The position numbers were made by a program, and so were the translations under genes. Shown piece by piece: positions 1 through 6,188 of a stretch of 8,765 nt of DNA. Within the stretch, counting starts at the first letter, position 1. The number at the start of each line of letters is the position of its first letter. Source of the stretch: Candidatus Sulfotelmatobacter sp. (GTDB lineage Bacteria; Acidobacteriota; Terriglobia; Terriglobales; Acidobacteriaceae). The stretch is taken from contig JASICF010000605.1 in the NCBI GenBank assembly GCA_030044775.1, forward strand, positions 1 to 8,765, given 5' to 3'. Below the pieces are notes generated by a model. That model worked only from the letters and a program-made list of their open reading frames with translations, ran no database searches and had not been told where the DNA came from.

Positions 1-1
1 G

Positions 2-1462
2 AAGCACATTCACTTGATCGGGATCTGCGGCACGGCCATGGCTTCGCTCGCGGGAATGCTGAAGGAACGCGGTTTTCAGGTGAGTGGTTCCGATTCGGCA
101 GCGTATCCGCCGATGTCCGATTTTCTTGCCGGCTTGGGCGTCACCGTTGCGCAACCTTTCGATCAAAAAAATCTTGATCCGCGCCCCGACCTGGTGGTGG
201 TCGGCAACGCAATATCGCGGGGCAATCCGGAACTCGAGGAAGTGCTCGATCGGCGCATTGAATTCTGTTCTCTGCCGCAGTTGCTGCATGAAGAATTCCT
301 CCACGGCAAAGAAATTCTGGTCGTCGCTGGGACACATGGAAAAACCACCACGACGTCCATGCTCGCGTGGATTTTCCACAGCGCGGGAATGCAGCCTTCA
401 TTTCTGATCGGCGGCATCGCCGAAAATTTCGGCTCGAGCTTTCAGCTTGGCGAAGGCAGGCATTTCATTATCGAGGGAGACGAATACGACAGTGCGTTCT
501 TCGACAAGGGCCCGAAATTTCTGCACTACTTCCCCGACGCGGCGATTCTCACTTCGGTTGAGTTCGATCACGCCGATATTTACAAAGATCTCGATTCCGT
601 CGAAATCGCCTTCAAGCGGCTGGTGAATCTCGTCCCGCGGCGAGGCCGCATCATCGCGTTCGATGGAGCCGTGGGAGATGTTGCCGAGAGTCCAAGCCTC
701 GAACGCTGCCTGAAAAACGCATTCTGTCCCGTCGAGCGCTACGGCGTTTCTCCGCGTTCCGCCTGGCGAATCGCCAATCTCAAGTTCGGGCCCGATCACA
801 CCTCATGGTCAGTTGTCCACCAAGGAACACAGTGGATGAACTTTGAATTTTCTCTCGCTGGCGAATATAACGTATGGAACGCAACCGCAGCGGCTGCCCT
901 GGCATTCATGTGCGGGATCCCGAAGGAACAAATCGCCGAAGCTCTTAAGACATTTCAAAGCGTCAAACGCCGCCTCGAAGTGAAAGCCCAGGTCAACGGA
1001 ATCACTATTATCGATGATTTTGCGCACCATCCCACTGCAATTGCTGGCACGCTCAAGGCCTTGCGCGAGCGATATGCCGGTGCGCGTTTGTGGGCTATTC
1101 TCGAGCCTCGCTCGAACACGCTGCGGCGGCGCGTGCTGCAAAACGACCTGGCCCGCAGCCTCGCTCTCGCTGATGAAATCATCGTTGCCGGCGTCTTCCG
1201 CTCCGAAGCCATTCCGGAAAACGAGCGGCTCAATCTGACGGAGCTGGCAACTACGATTCAAAACCTCGGCCGCCACGCTCGCCTTGCAACCGATGCCGAC
1301 GCGATCGTCGATTTGATTGTTCCGGAACTCCGCTCGGGCGATGTAGTCGCGATCCTTTCCAACGGCGGGTTCGGTGGAATTTACGAAAAATTGCCGGCGC
1401 GACTGAGAGCGAGACGGGCGGACGCGAATTTGAATTCAGCAAATGCGGCAGGCAAGCGATGA
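2..1462 (+). CDS. mpl: UDP-N-acetylmuramate:L-alanyl-gamma-D-glutamyl-meso-diaminopimelate ligase (Mpl), 5' end cut by window
   Basis: Cytoplasmic Mur-ligase-family enzyme that joins recycled murein tripeptide (L-Ala-gamma-D-Glu-meso-DAP) to UDP-MurNAc using ATP. Numbering from the first whole codon (position 2), the protein reads KHIHLIGICGTAMASLAGML, which matches the family N-terminus (HIHxxGICGT). The reading frame is therefore open to the window edge, and probably only the initiator Met or a few residues are missing; the TTG at 14 is not the start. Visible landmarks are the N-terminal Rossmann motif GICGT, the P-loop GTHGKTTTT (about 110-118), the Mpl-typical EGDEYDSAFFD (about 158-168), DDFAHHPTA (about 338-346), EPRSNT (about 368-373) and the C-terminal LSNGGFGGIYEKL. 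The HHP and SNGGFGG signatures favour Mpl over MurC. The 486 visible residues slightly exceed the usual 450-460 because of a short polar tail. The stop overlaps the next gene's ATG (ATGA), suggesting an operon. Family call is sure; role in recycling is inferred from the family. Confidence 0.95.
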   Translation, partial: KHIHLIGICGTAMASLAGMLKERGFQVSGSDSAAYPPMSDFLAGLGVTVAQPFDQKNLDPRPDLVVVGNAISRGNPELEEVLDRRIEFCSLPQLLHEEFLHGKEILVVAGTHGKTTTTSMLAWIFHSAGMQPSFLIGGIAENFGSSFQLGEGRHFIIEGDEYDSAFFDKGPKFLHYFPDAAILTSVEFDHADIYKDLDSVEIAFKRLVNLVPRRGRIIAFDGAVGDVAESPSLERCLKNAFCPVERYGVSPRSAWRIANLKFGPDHTSWSVVHQGTQWMNFEFSLAGEYNVWNATAAAALAFMCGIPKEQIAEALKTFQSVKRRLEVKAQVNGITIIDDFAHHPTAIAGTLKALRERYAGARLWAILEPRSNTLRRRVLQNDLARSLALADEIIVAGVFRSEAIPENERLNLTELATTIQNLGRHARLATDADAIVDLIVPELRSGDVVAILSNGGFGGIYEKLPARLRARRADANLNSANAAGKR

Positions 1463-3327
1463 ACTCATGCCTCGCAAAAGCGCTTGCGAAATGCCGCACT
1501 CTTTGCGCTGGAGAGGGGCGCTCTCGGTGTCGCTGCTCCGCACATAGCTTTGTGCTGTGCTTCATTTTTCTGGGGGCTGCTTTACCGCGCAGCTACGCCG
1601 TTACTAGCTACAATGTTTCTCTCGCTAACCCAGAGCATCATTTAGTTCAGGTTCAAATGATCCTGCCCGAAGGATCGCGGGAACGCGAGCTGCAACTTCC
1701 CGTCTGGAACGCGCTATATCAGATTCGCAACTTCTCCCAGTATGTCAACTGGATCCGCGCGAAGGATCGAGCCGGTCGCGCGCTCGCGATTCGTTCCATC
1801 AATGACAGCTGCTGGCATATCGACGGCGCGGAGCAGGGAGCGATCGTCGAGTACGAGATATCTGCCGATTCTCCGGGCCCTTTCGGGGCACAACTAAATA
1901 CACATCACGCTTTTTTCAACCTTGCGCAGATTCTCATGTACCCGGTGGATGCCCGGAACCAGCCCATGCTGGTACGTTTTGATCAGCTTCCTCAATCGTG
2001 GCACGTTGCCACGCCATTGGCCGCGGACGCAGACAACCGTTACAGCGCGGAAACTTACGATCGCCTCGTTGATTCCCCGGTTGAGCTTGGTAGCTTCCAA
2101 GAATCCGATTTCGACGAATCTGGCGCACACTATCGTGTGATCATCGACGCCGAACCGGGAGATTACGATGCCGAAGCCATCGCGGCTATGCTTCACAAGA
2201 TTGTCGCCGCTGCAACCGCATGGATGAACGACCGTCCCTTTACCAGTTATATGTTCATCTATCATTTTCCCCATGGTCCTGCAGGCGGCGGCATGGAGCA
2301 TTCCTACTCGACAGCAATCTCTCTAAACGCTGACGTGGTAGCCCGCAACCCCGATATGCTCGCTTCGGTTACAGCGCACGAATTTTTTCATCTCTGGAAC
2401 GTCAAGCGCATTCGCCCGCAGACTCTCGAACCTGTCGACTACACAAAAGAAAATTTCACGCGCGCGCTTTGGTTCAGCGAAGGATGCACCAGCACGGCTG
2501 CCGACTTCATTCAACTTCGTGCCGGTTTGCTGGACGAGCGCCGCTTCGAACAGGAATTGGCGGCAGACATCGGCGAACTTCAGCGCCGTCCGGCGCATCT
2601 CTTGCAATCGGCGGAGCAATCCAGCCTCGACGCCTGGCTCGAGGGCTACCCATATTACCGCCGACCTGAGCGGAGCATCTCCTATTACAACAAGGGTGAA
2701 CTGCTAGGAATCCTGCTCGATCTCTATCTGCGGGAAGAAAGCCACGGCAAGACCTCGTTGCGCGAAGTTTTTCAGTGGATGAATCTGAATTATGCGAAAA
2801 AAGGCAGATTTTTCCCCGACTCCGATGGCGTGCGTGAGGCCGCCGAGGCGGTGAGCCACGCCGATTTAGCATCTTTTTTCAAGAAGTACGTTGCCGGTAC
2901 CGATGAGATTTCCTGGGATGACTTTTTTCGCGTGATCGGTTTGCATCTCGTCGAAACAACCAACCCTGTAGCCGATGCAGGTTTTACGGCTTCCCGTAAT
3001 TTCGACGCGCCAATGATCGTAACCGCGATTACTCCCGGCGGGCCAGCCGAGCTTGTCGGCCTGCAAGTGGGCGATACGATTCTTGAGATTAACGGAAGTC
3101 CCCCGGGACAGGATTCTGCGGAATCGGTTTCGGCTCTTGCTCCCGGCGATACTCTCACCATGAAGATTATGAGCCGTCGCGACGGTCAGCGTGAGTTGAA
3201 ATGGAAGATCCGAAGCCGTGAAGAAGTTTCCTACGATCTAAAGGATTTGGATAACGTTACTCGCGGCCAGCGCACCGCCCGCGCCGCCTGGCTCAAAGGC
3301 GAGAGCCAAAATCCGACGGAGCAGTAG
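1459..3327 (+). CDS. Exported M61-family (glycyl aminopeptidase-like) zinc metallopeptidase with C-terminal PDZ domain
   Basis: Predicted periplasmic or membrane-exposed zinc peptidase of 622 residues. The N-terminus has an unusually long, cysteine- and arginine-containing n-region (about 1-30), a hydrophobic core (FVLCFIFLGAAL, 31-42) and a likely signal peptidase I site after S-Y-A (residue 47). An M61 N-terminal beta domain follows (about 48-230). The catalytic domain shows GGMEH (277-281), the zinc motif HEFFH (H307, H311 as ligands, E308 catalytic), the continuation LWNVKRIRP, the probable third ligand E341 in WFSEGCTS, and the conserved SYYNKGELLG (408-417) with its catalytic-type tyrosine. 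A PDZ domain occupies about 515-590, with VTAITPGGPAELVGLQVGDT as its carboxylate-binding-loop and helix region. The ATG shares ATGA with the mpl stop, so translation is probably coupled; no other in-frame start gives a signal peptide with a positively charged n-region. The substrate is unknown. M61 members prefer N-terminal Gly or Ala, and a role in envelope peptide turnover beside mpl is only inference. Confidence 0.93.
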   Translation: MNSCLAKALAKCRTLCAGEGRSRCRCSAHSFVLCFIFLGAALPRSYAVTSYNVSLANPEHHLVQVQMILPEGSRERELQLPVWNALYQIRNFSQYVNWIRAKDRAGRALAIRSINDSCWHIDGAEQGAIVEYEISADSPGPFGAQLNTHHAFFNLAQILMYPVDARNQPMLVRFDQLPQSWHVATPLAADADNRYSAETYDRLVDSPVELGSFQESDFDESGAHYRVIIDAEPGDYDAEAIAAMLHKIVAAATAWMNDRPFTSYMFIYHFPHGPAGGGMEHSYSTAISLNADVVARNPDMLASVTAHEFFHLWNVKRIRPQTLEPVDYTKENFTRALWFSEGCTSTAADFIQLRAGLLDERRFEQELAADIGELQRRPAHLLQSAEQSSLDAWLEGYPYYRRPERSISYYNKGELLGILLDLYLREESHGKTSLREVFQWMNLNYAKKGRFFPDSDGVREAAEAVSHADLASFFKKYVAGTDEISWDDFFRVIGLHLVETTNPVADAGFTASRNFDAPMIVTAITPGGPAELVGLQVGDTILEINGSPPGQDSAESVSALAPGDTLTMKIMSRRDGQRELKWKIRSREEVSYDLKDLDNVTRGQRTARAAWLKGESQNPTEQ

Positions 3328-3405
3328 ATGCGTTATGCTCTAATGCGCTAAGCACGGCTAGCGGCAGATGACGCCCAAGTCAAACTTCCGGCCCGGTTCG
3401 CAGCC

Positions 3406-4146
3406 ATGATACGCACTGTCGCCATGCTAACCTTCTGGGCGTTGGCCGCGCCGGTCGCCGCGCTCATTGGATTTCCCTGGACCTTTGTCAGCGGCGATAT
3501 TCGCTTGCTCTACCGCATGTTCATGATCGGGGCCTGGAGCGGTGTGCGGCTTGCCGGTGTCCGTGTTGAAACCGTTGGTCTGGAAAATCTTGATTCCAGG
3601 TGCAACTACATTTTCATGTCGAACCACGCTTCGAATCTCGATCCGCCAATCACCATTCCTCTCATCCCTCGCCGCACGTCGGTGATGGTCAAGCGGGAAT
3701 TGTTCCAATACCCGATTCTGGGCCGCGCCATGCGCATGGGCTCGCTGGTGCCCGTCGATCGTGGGAATCGCGAAGCGGGTATTGAAGCAGTGAAAGCTGC
3801 GAAGCAGGTTGTCCAGCAGGGTTTGAATATGACCATCTATGTTGAGGGCAAACGTTCGTTCGATGGCAAGTTGTTGCCGTTCAAGAAAGGTCCTTTTTAT
3901 TTAGCCATGGAATGCGGAGTTCCGGTCGTCCCCATTAGCATCATCGGTACGCACTATGCAATGCCGAAGGCCCGCTTCGCGATCAAGCCAGGGTTAGTGA
4001 CGGTGATTTTTCATCCACCCATCGAGCCAAAAGATTTCGGCAGCCGCGAATACCTGATGGAAAAAGTTCGCCAGGTCATCGATAGCGGCCTGCCGGTCGA
4101 GTACCAGACCGGGCACGCGCCGTCGTTGAAGGCTCAGAGTTTCTGA
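3406..4146 (+). CDS. plsC: 1-acyl-sn-glycerol-3-phosphate acyltransferase (PlsC/LPLAT family)
   Basis: Membrane-associated acyltransferase of 246 residues that would transfer an acyl chain to lysophosphatidic acid to form phosphatidic acid, the precursor of membrane phospholipids. An N-terminal hydrophobic segment (about 5-28) is followed by motif I NHASNLD (H74 and D79, the HX4D catalytic pair), motif II VPVDRGNRE (about 115-123), motif III at 146-151 and motif IV VPVVPISI (172-179). Motif III reads VEGKRS instead of the common PEGTRS, so the proline and threonine are replaced while E147, G148 and R150 remain. Length is normal for the family. The start at ATG 3406 follows an in-frame TAA at 3349-3351, with no ATG, GTG or TTG between; no clear Shine-Dalgarno is visible. 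It lies 78 bases after the peptidase gene and may belong to the same transcript. The exact acyl acceptor cannot be read from sequence; other lysophospholipid acceptors are possible. Confidence 0.9.
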   Translation: MIRTVAMLTFWALAAPVAALIGFPWTFVSGDIRLLYRMFMIGAWSGVRLAGVRVETVGLENLDSRCNYIFMSNHASNLDPPITIPLIPRRTSVMVKRELFQYPILGRAMRMGSLVPVDRGNREAGIEAVKAAKQVVQQGLNMTIYVEGKRSFDGKLLPFKKGPFYLAMECGVPVVPISIIGTHYAMPKARFAIKPGLVTVIFHPPIEPKDFGSREYLMEKVRQVIDSGLPVEYQTGHAPSLKAQSF

Positions 4147-4156
4147 GCTATTGCAT

Positions 4157-4197
4157 TGCGCCGCGCCTATGGTCTCTTCATTTTGGCGCGGAGCGCA
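4157..4197. terminator. GC-rich inverted repeat between/at the converging ends of plsC and lpxD
   Basis: TGCG plus CCGCGCC (4157-4167) pairs with GGCGCGG (4185-4191) and CGCA (4194-4197), giving 11 base pairs with a two-base bulge (4192-4193) and a 17-base loop. It begins 11 bases after the plsC stop and extends into the last codons of lpxD on the other strand. Placement between convergent genes suits a bidirectional transcription end, but neither strand has a U-run after the stem, so it is not a classical intrinsic terminator. It could also be a chance result of GC-rich coding sequence. Confidence 0.3.
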
Positions 4198-5171
4198 CGC
4201 GCCATCTCTGGAAGTCTTGGGAGCAACGCGGAATACTTTAGCCAGAGTTTGTGATCAACCGCAGGTGCGCCGCTCACCAGCGACCCGGCGGGAATGTCAT
4301 TCGCAACCCCGCTCTGGGGAGTAACAATCGCCGCTTCGCCTACTTTGCAATGCCCAACCACACCTACTTGCCCGGTCAAAATCACGCGGTTGCCGATTTC
4401 TGTAGAACCCGCCAGTCCAACCTGCGAGCAAAGCAAAGCGTCTTCGCCCACTCGTGAGCCGTGTCCCACCTGCACCAGGTTGTCGATTTTAGTCCCTCGT
4501 CCAATTCTGGTTTCGCCCACGCTGGCGCGGTCGATGCAGGTATTGGCCTGAATCTCTACGTCGTCTTCAATCACCACCGGCGCAGGCTGCGGAATCTTGT
4601 GCCAGCTCCCTTGGCTGGTTTTCGCAAAGCCAAAGCCATCGGAGCCGATCACCACCCCGTTTTGCAGCAACACATTATTACCAATTCGGCAGTTTTCGCG
4701 AACCACCACATGGGAGTGAGCGAAAAATTCGTCGCCGATCTTCGCCCCGCGGTAAATCACTGTATGCGCCAGCAGCACCGCGTTCGCGCCAATTTCCACT
4801 TGTTCATCGATGACGACATAGGGACCGATGTGTGCACCGCGCCCGATCTTTGCGCTCGCGTGAACGACGGCGGTTCCATGCACTCCCGGCGCATACCGAA
4901 GTGGTTTGTGAAAGAGCGTAAGCGCCTCGGCAAAACTCAGGTAGGGGTCTTCCACACGCAACGTCGCCACCGAAATCGCAGGAAAGTCTTTTGCCACGAT
5001 GACAGCTGCGGCCCGAGTGCGTCGTGTGGCAGGCGCATACTTTGGATTGGCGACAAACGTCAGCTCGCGCGGCCCAGCCTCGTCAATCCCGTTCAGGCCG
5101 GTAATTTCCGTTTCGGGCGATCCATTTTCGAGGCGCGCGTCGAGCGCGGACGCAATGGCTGAAAGTTTCAT
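4167..5171 (-). CDS. lpxD: UDP-3-O-(3-hydroxyacyl)glucosamine N-acyltransferase (LpxD)
   Basis: Third enzyme of lipid A synthesis, transferring a 3-hydroxyacyl group from acyl carrier protein to the amino group of UDP-3-O-acyl-glucosamine in the cytoplasm. The 334-residue product starts MKLSAIASALDARLENG, as LpxD proteins do; an upstream in-frame ATG at 5222 would add 17 atypical residues (MLAAGVRSIRFFFSQSI) and is not preferred. The N-terminal uridine-binding domain (about 1-95; GLNGIDEAGPRELTFVANPK) precedes a left-handed beta helix of hexapeptide repeats (about 100-300), including GSDGFGFA (176-183) and CIDRAS (212-217). Two histidines at the expected active-site positions are present: H237 in QVGHGSRVG and H274 in VVGHCKVG, corresponding to E. 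coli H239 and H276. A C-terminal helical, basic segment ends the protein. It converges on plsC with 20 bases between stops. The fabZ and lpxA genes often found next to lpxD are absent from this window. The upstream minus-strand gene is 148 bases away, so co-transcription is possible but unproven. Confidence 0.95.
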   Translation of the reverse strand: MKLSAIASALDARLENGSPETEITGLNGIDEAGPRELTFVANPKYAPATRRTRAAAVIVAKDFPAISVATLRVEDPYLSFAEALTLFHKPLRYAPGVHGTAVVHASAKIGRGAHIGPYVVIDEQVEIGANAVLLAHTVIYRGAKIGDEFFAHSHVVVRENCRIGNNVLLQNGVVIGSDGFGFAKTSQGSWHKIPQPAPVVIEDDVEIQANTCIDRASVGETRIGRGTKIDNLVQVGHGSRVGEDALLCSQVGLAGSTEIGNRVILTGQVGVVGHCKVGEAAIVTPQSGVANDIPAGSLVSGAPAVDHKLWLKYSALLPRLPEMARALRAKMKRP

Positions 5172-5319
5172 AATCGATTGTGAAAAGAAGAAACGAATAG
5201 ATCGTACACCAGCGGCGAGCATCTCCAGGGCTCTGCCGAAGTGAGGCCGAGGGGAATGCTTCGCCTAACTGAATTCAATAACTGTAATGCCAGCGGCCAC
5301 CCGATAACGGCGATGCAAT

Positions 5320-5799
5320 TTACTCCTCGAACATCGGTACTTGCCGCTGATCTTCTGGTACGCCGCGCCGCGGTCGTCGGCTCGCCCCGATCACCGCCAG
5401 CACCGTCAGAGAATCTAGAGCCGTCCGCGGAACGAAGATGCGCTGCGTGTTTGACCGCTGATCCGGCGGGTTTACCAGATAACCCTCCGCCAGGTTCAGG
5501 GTGAGGTCGGACGGCATCAGCCCTTCAAGAATTTCGTTGTCTTTGAATCTCAACCTCACCCACAATCCCTCCGAACGCGGACGCGAAGTGAACGTCTTGC
5601 GGGTCAGTGATTCCGAATCACCGAACTCGCGCACAAAATAGACGCCCTTGATCTCCCGCAAGTCAATGGAGACGACATTTCCCGCGGTATTCAGCAATTC
5701 CAGCTTGCCTTCGTTCACGAACTGTGCCGGCGAGACATACCCCGAGATGGAATCGCGGTCCATCTTTCGCACGATGACTTTTTTGTGAGTGGAGGGCAT
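5320..5799 (-). CDS. Uncharacterised 159-residue protein with two apparent Sm-like beta-barrel units
   Basis: I do not recognise a named function; the sequence resembles uncharacterised proteins I associate with Acidobacteriota. There is no signal peptide or membrane segment, so it is probably cytoplasmic. Two similar stretches are visible. Unit A (about 6-56) runs from KKVIVRKMDRDSISGYVSP to LREIKGVYFV. Unit B (about 79-135) runs from LWVRLRFKDNEILEGLMPSD to VPRTALDSLTVLAVIG. Each has the pattern 'strand, charged turn, strand ending in a G, then a strand and a final (I/V)-rich strand', which resembles Sm/Hfq-like barrels. The linker contains RKTFTSRPRSEGLW, and NTQRIFVPR precedes the last strand. 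The tail is basic then acidic (RRPRRGVPEDQRQVPMFEE). ATG 5799 is the first plausible start; Met13 is an alternative, and no strong ribosome site is seen. A perfect TTGACA lies at 5880-5885 on this strand but lacks a good -10. A regulatory or nucleic-acid-binding role is conceivable but unsupported. Confidence 0.8.
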   Translation of the reverse strand: MPSTHKKVIVRKMDRDSISGYVSPAQFVNEGKLELLNTAGNVVSIDLREIKGVYFVREFGDSESLTRKTFTSRPRSEGLWVRLRFKDNEILEGLMPSDLTLNLAEGYLVNPPDQRSNTQRIFVPRTALDSLTVLAVIGASRRPRRGVPEDQRQVPMFEE

Positions 5800-6051
5800 A
5801 GATTCAGGGGCTAGTTGACTCTAGGGCTTAATCAGTTACGTTTTGGCAAGCCCGATTCGGAGGCCTCGTGAAGGCGGTATGTCAAGACAGTGCTCTCACT
5901 TACCTGCATCCGACGCAACGATTCTCGCACTAAATCTCATTCAAGCGGTGGAATCCACGTTAGCTGTAGCCAAATTGTCAACGTTGTGTTATTTCTTTTA
6001 GTTGCCCTGACGCCACTCCGAAGTGTGTAAGTGTTTTAAATTGAATGGCTT

Positions 6052-6069
6052 GTATCGGATTCGGGATAC
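6052..6069. promoter_or_regulatory. Imperfect palindrome GTATC-N8-GATAC, possible operator
   Basis: GTATC (6052-6056) and GATAC (6065-6069) are exact inverted repeats around GGATTCGG. It lies about 120-137 bases upstream of the nucleotidyltransferase start, where a transcription-factor site would be reasonable. The five-base arms are short, so this is a candidate only. Confidence 0.25.
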
Positions 6070-6072
6070 GAC

Positions 6073-6086
6073 GGCCATTTGTGGCC
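6073..6086 (+). other. Small perfect hairpin GGCCA-TTTG-TGGCC
   Basis: GGCCA (6073-6077) pairs fully with TGGCC (6082-6086) around the four-base loop TTTG. It lies immediately after the GTATC/GATAC palindrome and just before the TGTGGAAAA pair. No U-run follows. It could be a stem in a 5' leader or an operator half-site pair; its function is unknown. Confidence 0.3.
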
Positions 6087-6096
6087 CAGTTTGCCC

Positions 6097-6116
6097 TGTG
6101 GAAAAGTTGTGGAAAA
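6097..6116. repeat. Two tandem TGTGGAAAA direct repeats, DnaA-box-like
   Basis: TGTGGAAAA occurs at 6097-6105 and 6108-6116, start to start 11 bases, about one helical turn. Each matches the reverse complement of the E. coli R1 DnaA box (TGTGGATAA) at 8 of 9 positions, with the same T-to-A change in both. They lie 72 bases before the nucleotidyltransferase start. Only two copies are visible and no replication gene is nearby, so a DnaA-responsive promoter or another regulator's site is more likely than an origin. Confidence 0.4.
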
Positions 6117-6188
6117 ACGTCCGTGTCGGCTCTCAACGGATCGCCTCTCTTGGGCACGCGCTGTTTGACGTAGATCGCTTGACGACGA

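Larger units (their letters stand above)
5800..6188. other. Divergent intergenic region (389 bases)
   Basis: This stretch separates the minus-strand 159-residue gene from the plus-strand nucleotidyltransferase gene, so it should hold promoters for both. On the minus strand, TTGACA (5880-5885) is a perfect -35 hexamer, but at 17 bases the -10 would be CTCCGA, which is poor. On the plus strand only weak candidates exist, such as TTGCCC (6002-6007) with TGTAAG (6026-6031) at 18 bases. There are AT-rich patches around 5985-6003 and 6030-6048. The 3' third carries a palindrome, a perfect small hairpin and a direct repeat, listed separately. I find no credible small ORF, tRNA or known riboswitch. 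Confidence 0.6.

Noticed and set aside
14..16. TTG as the start of mpl
   Set aside because: The frame is open to the window edge, and the four residues before it (KHIH) fit the conserved family N-terminus.
3346..3363. CGCTA-N8-TAGCG hairpin after the peptidase gene as a terminator
   Set aside because: Only five base pairs with no U-run; likely chance.
4461..5162. 233-codon open frame on the plus strand opposite lpxD
   Set aside because: It lies wholly antisense to a well-supported lpxD, its translation resembles no family I know, and it is rich in Arg and His as expected from the complement of a GC-rich gene.
5830..5900. Possible tRNA-like segment in the divergent intergenic region
   Set aside because: No T-arm consensus, no cloverleaf-compatible acceptor pairing and no anticodon stem could be formed.
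6097..6116. Replication origin based on the DnaA-box-like pair
   Set aside because: Only two imperfect boxes, no strong AT-rich unwinding element beside them, and no dnaA, dnaN or other replication gene in the window.
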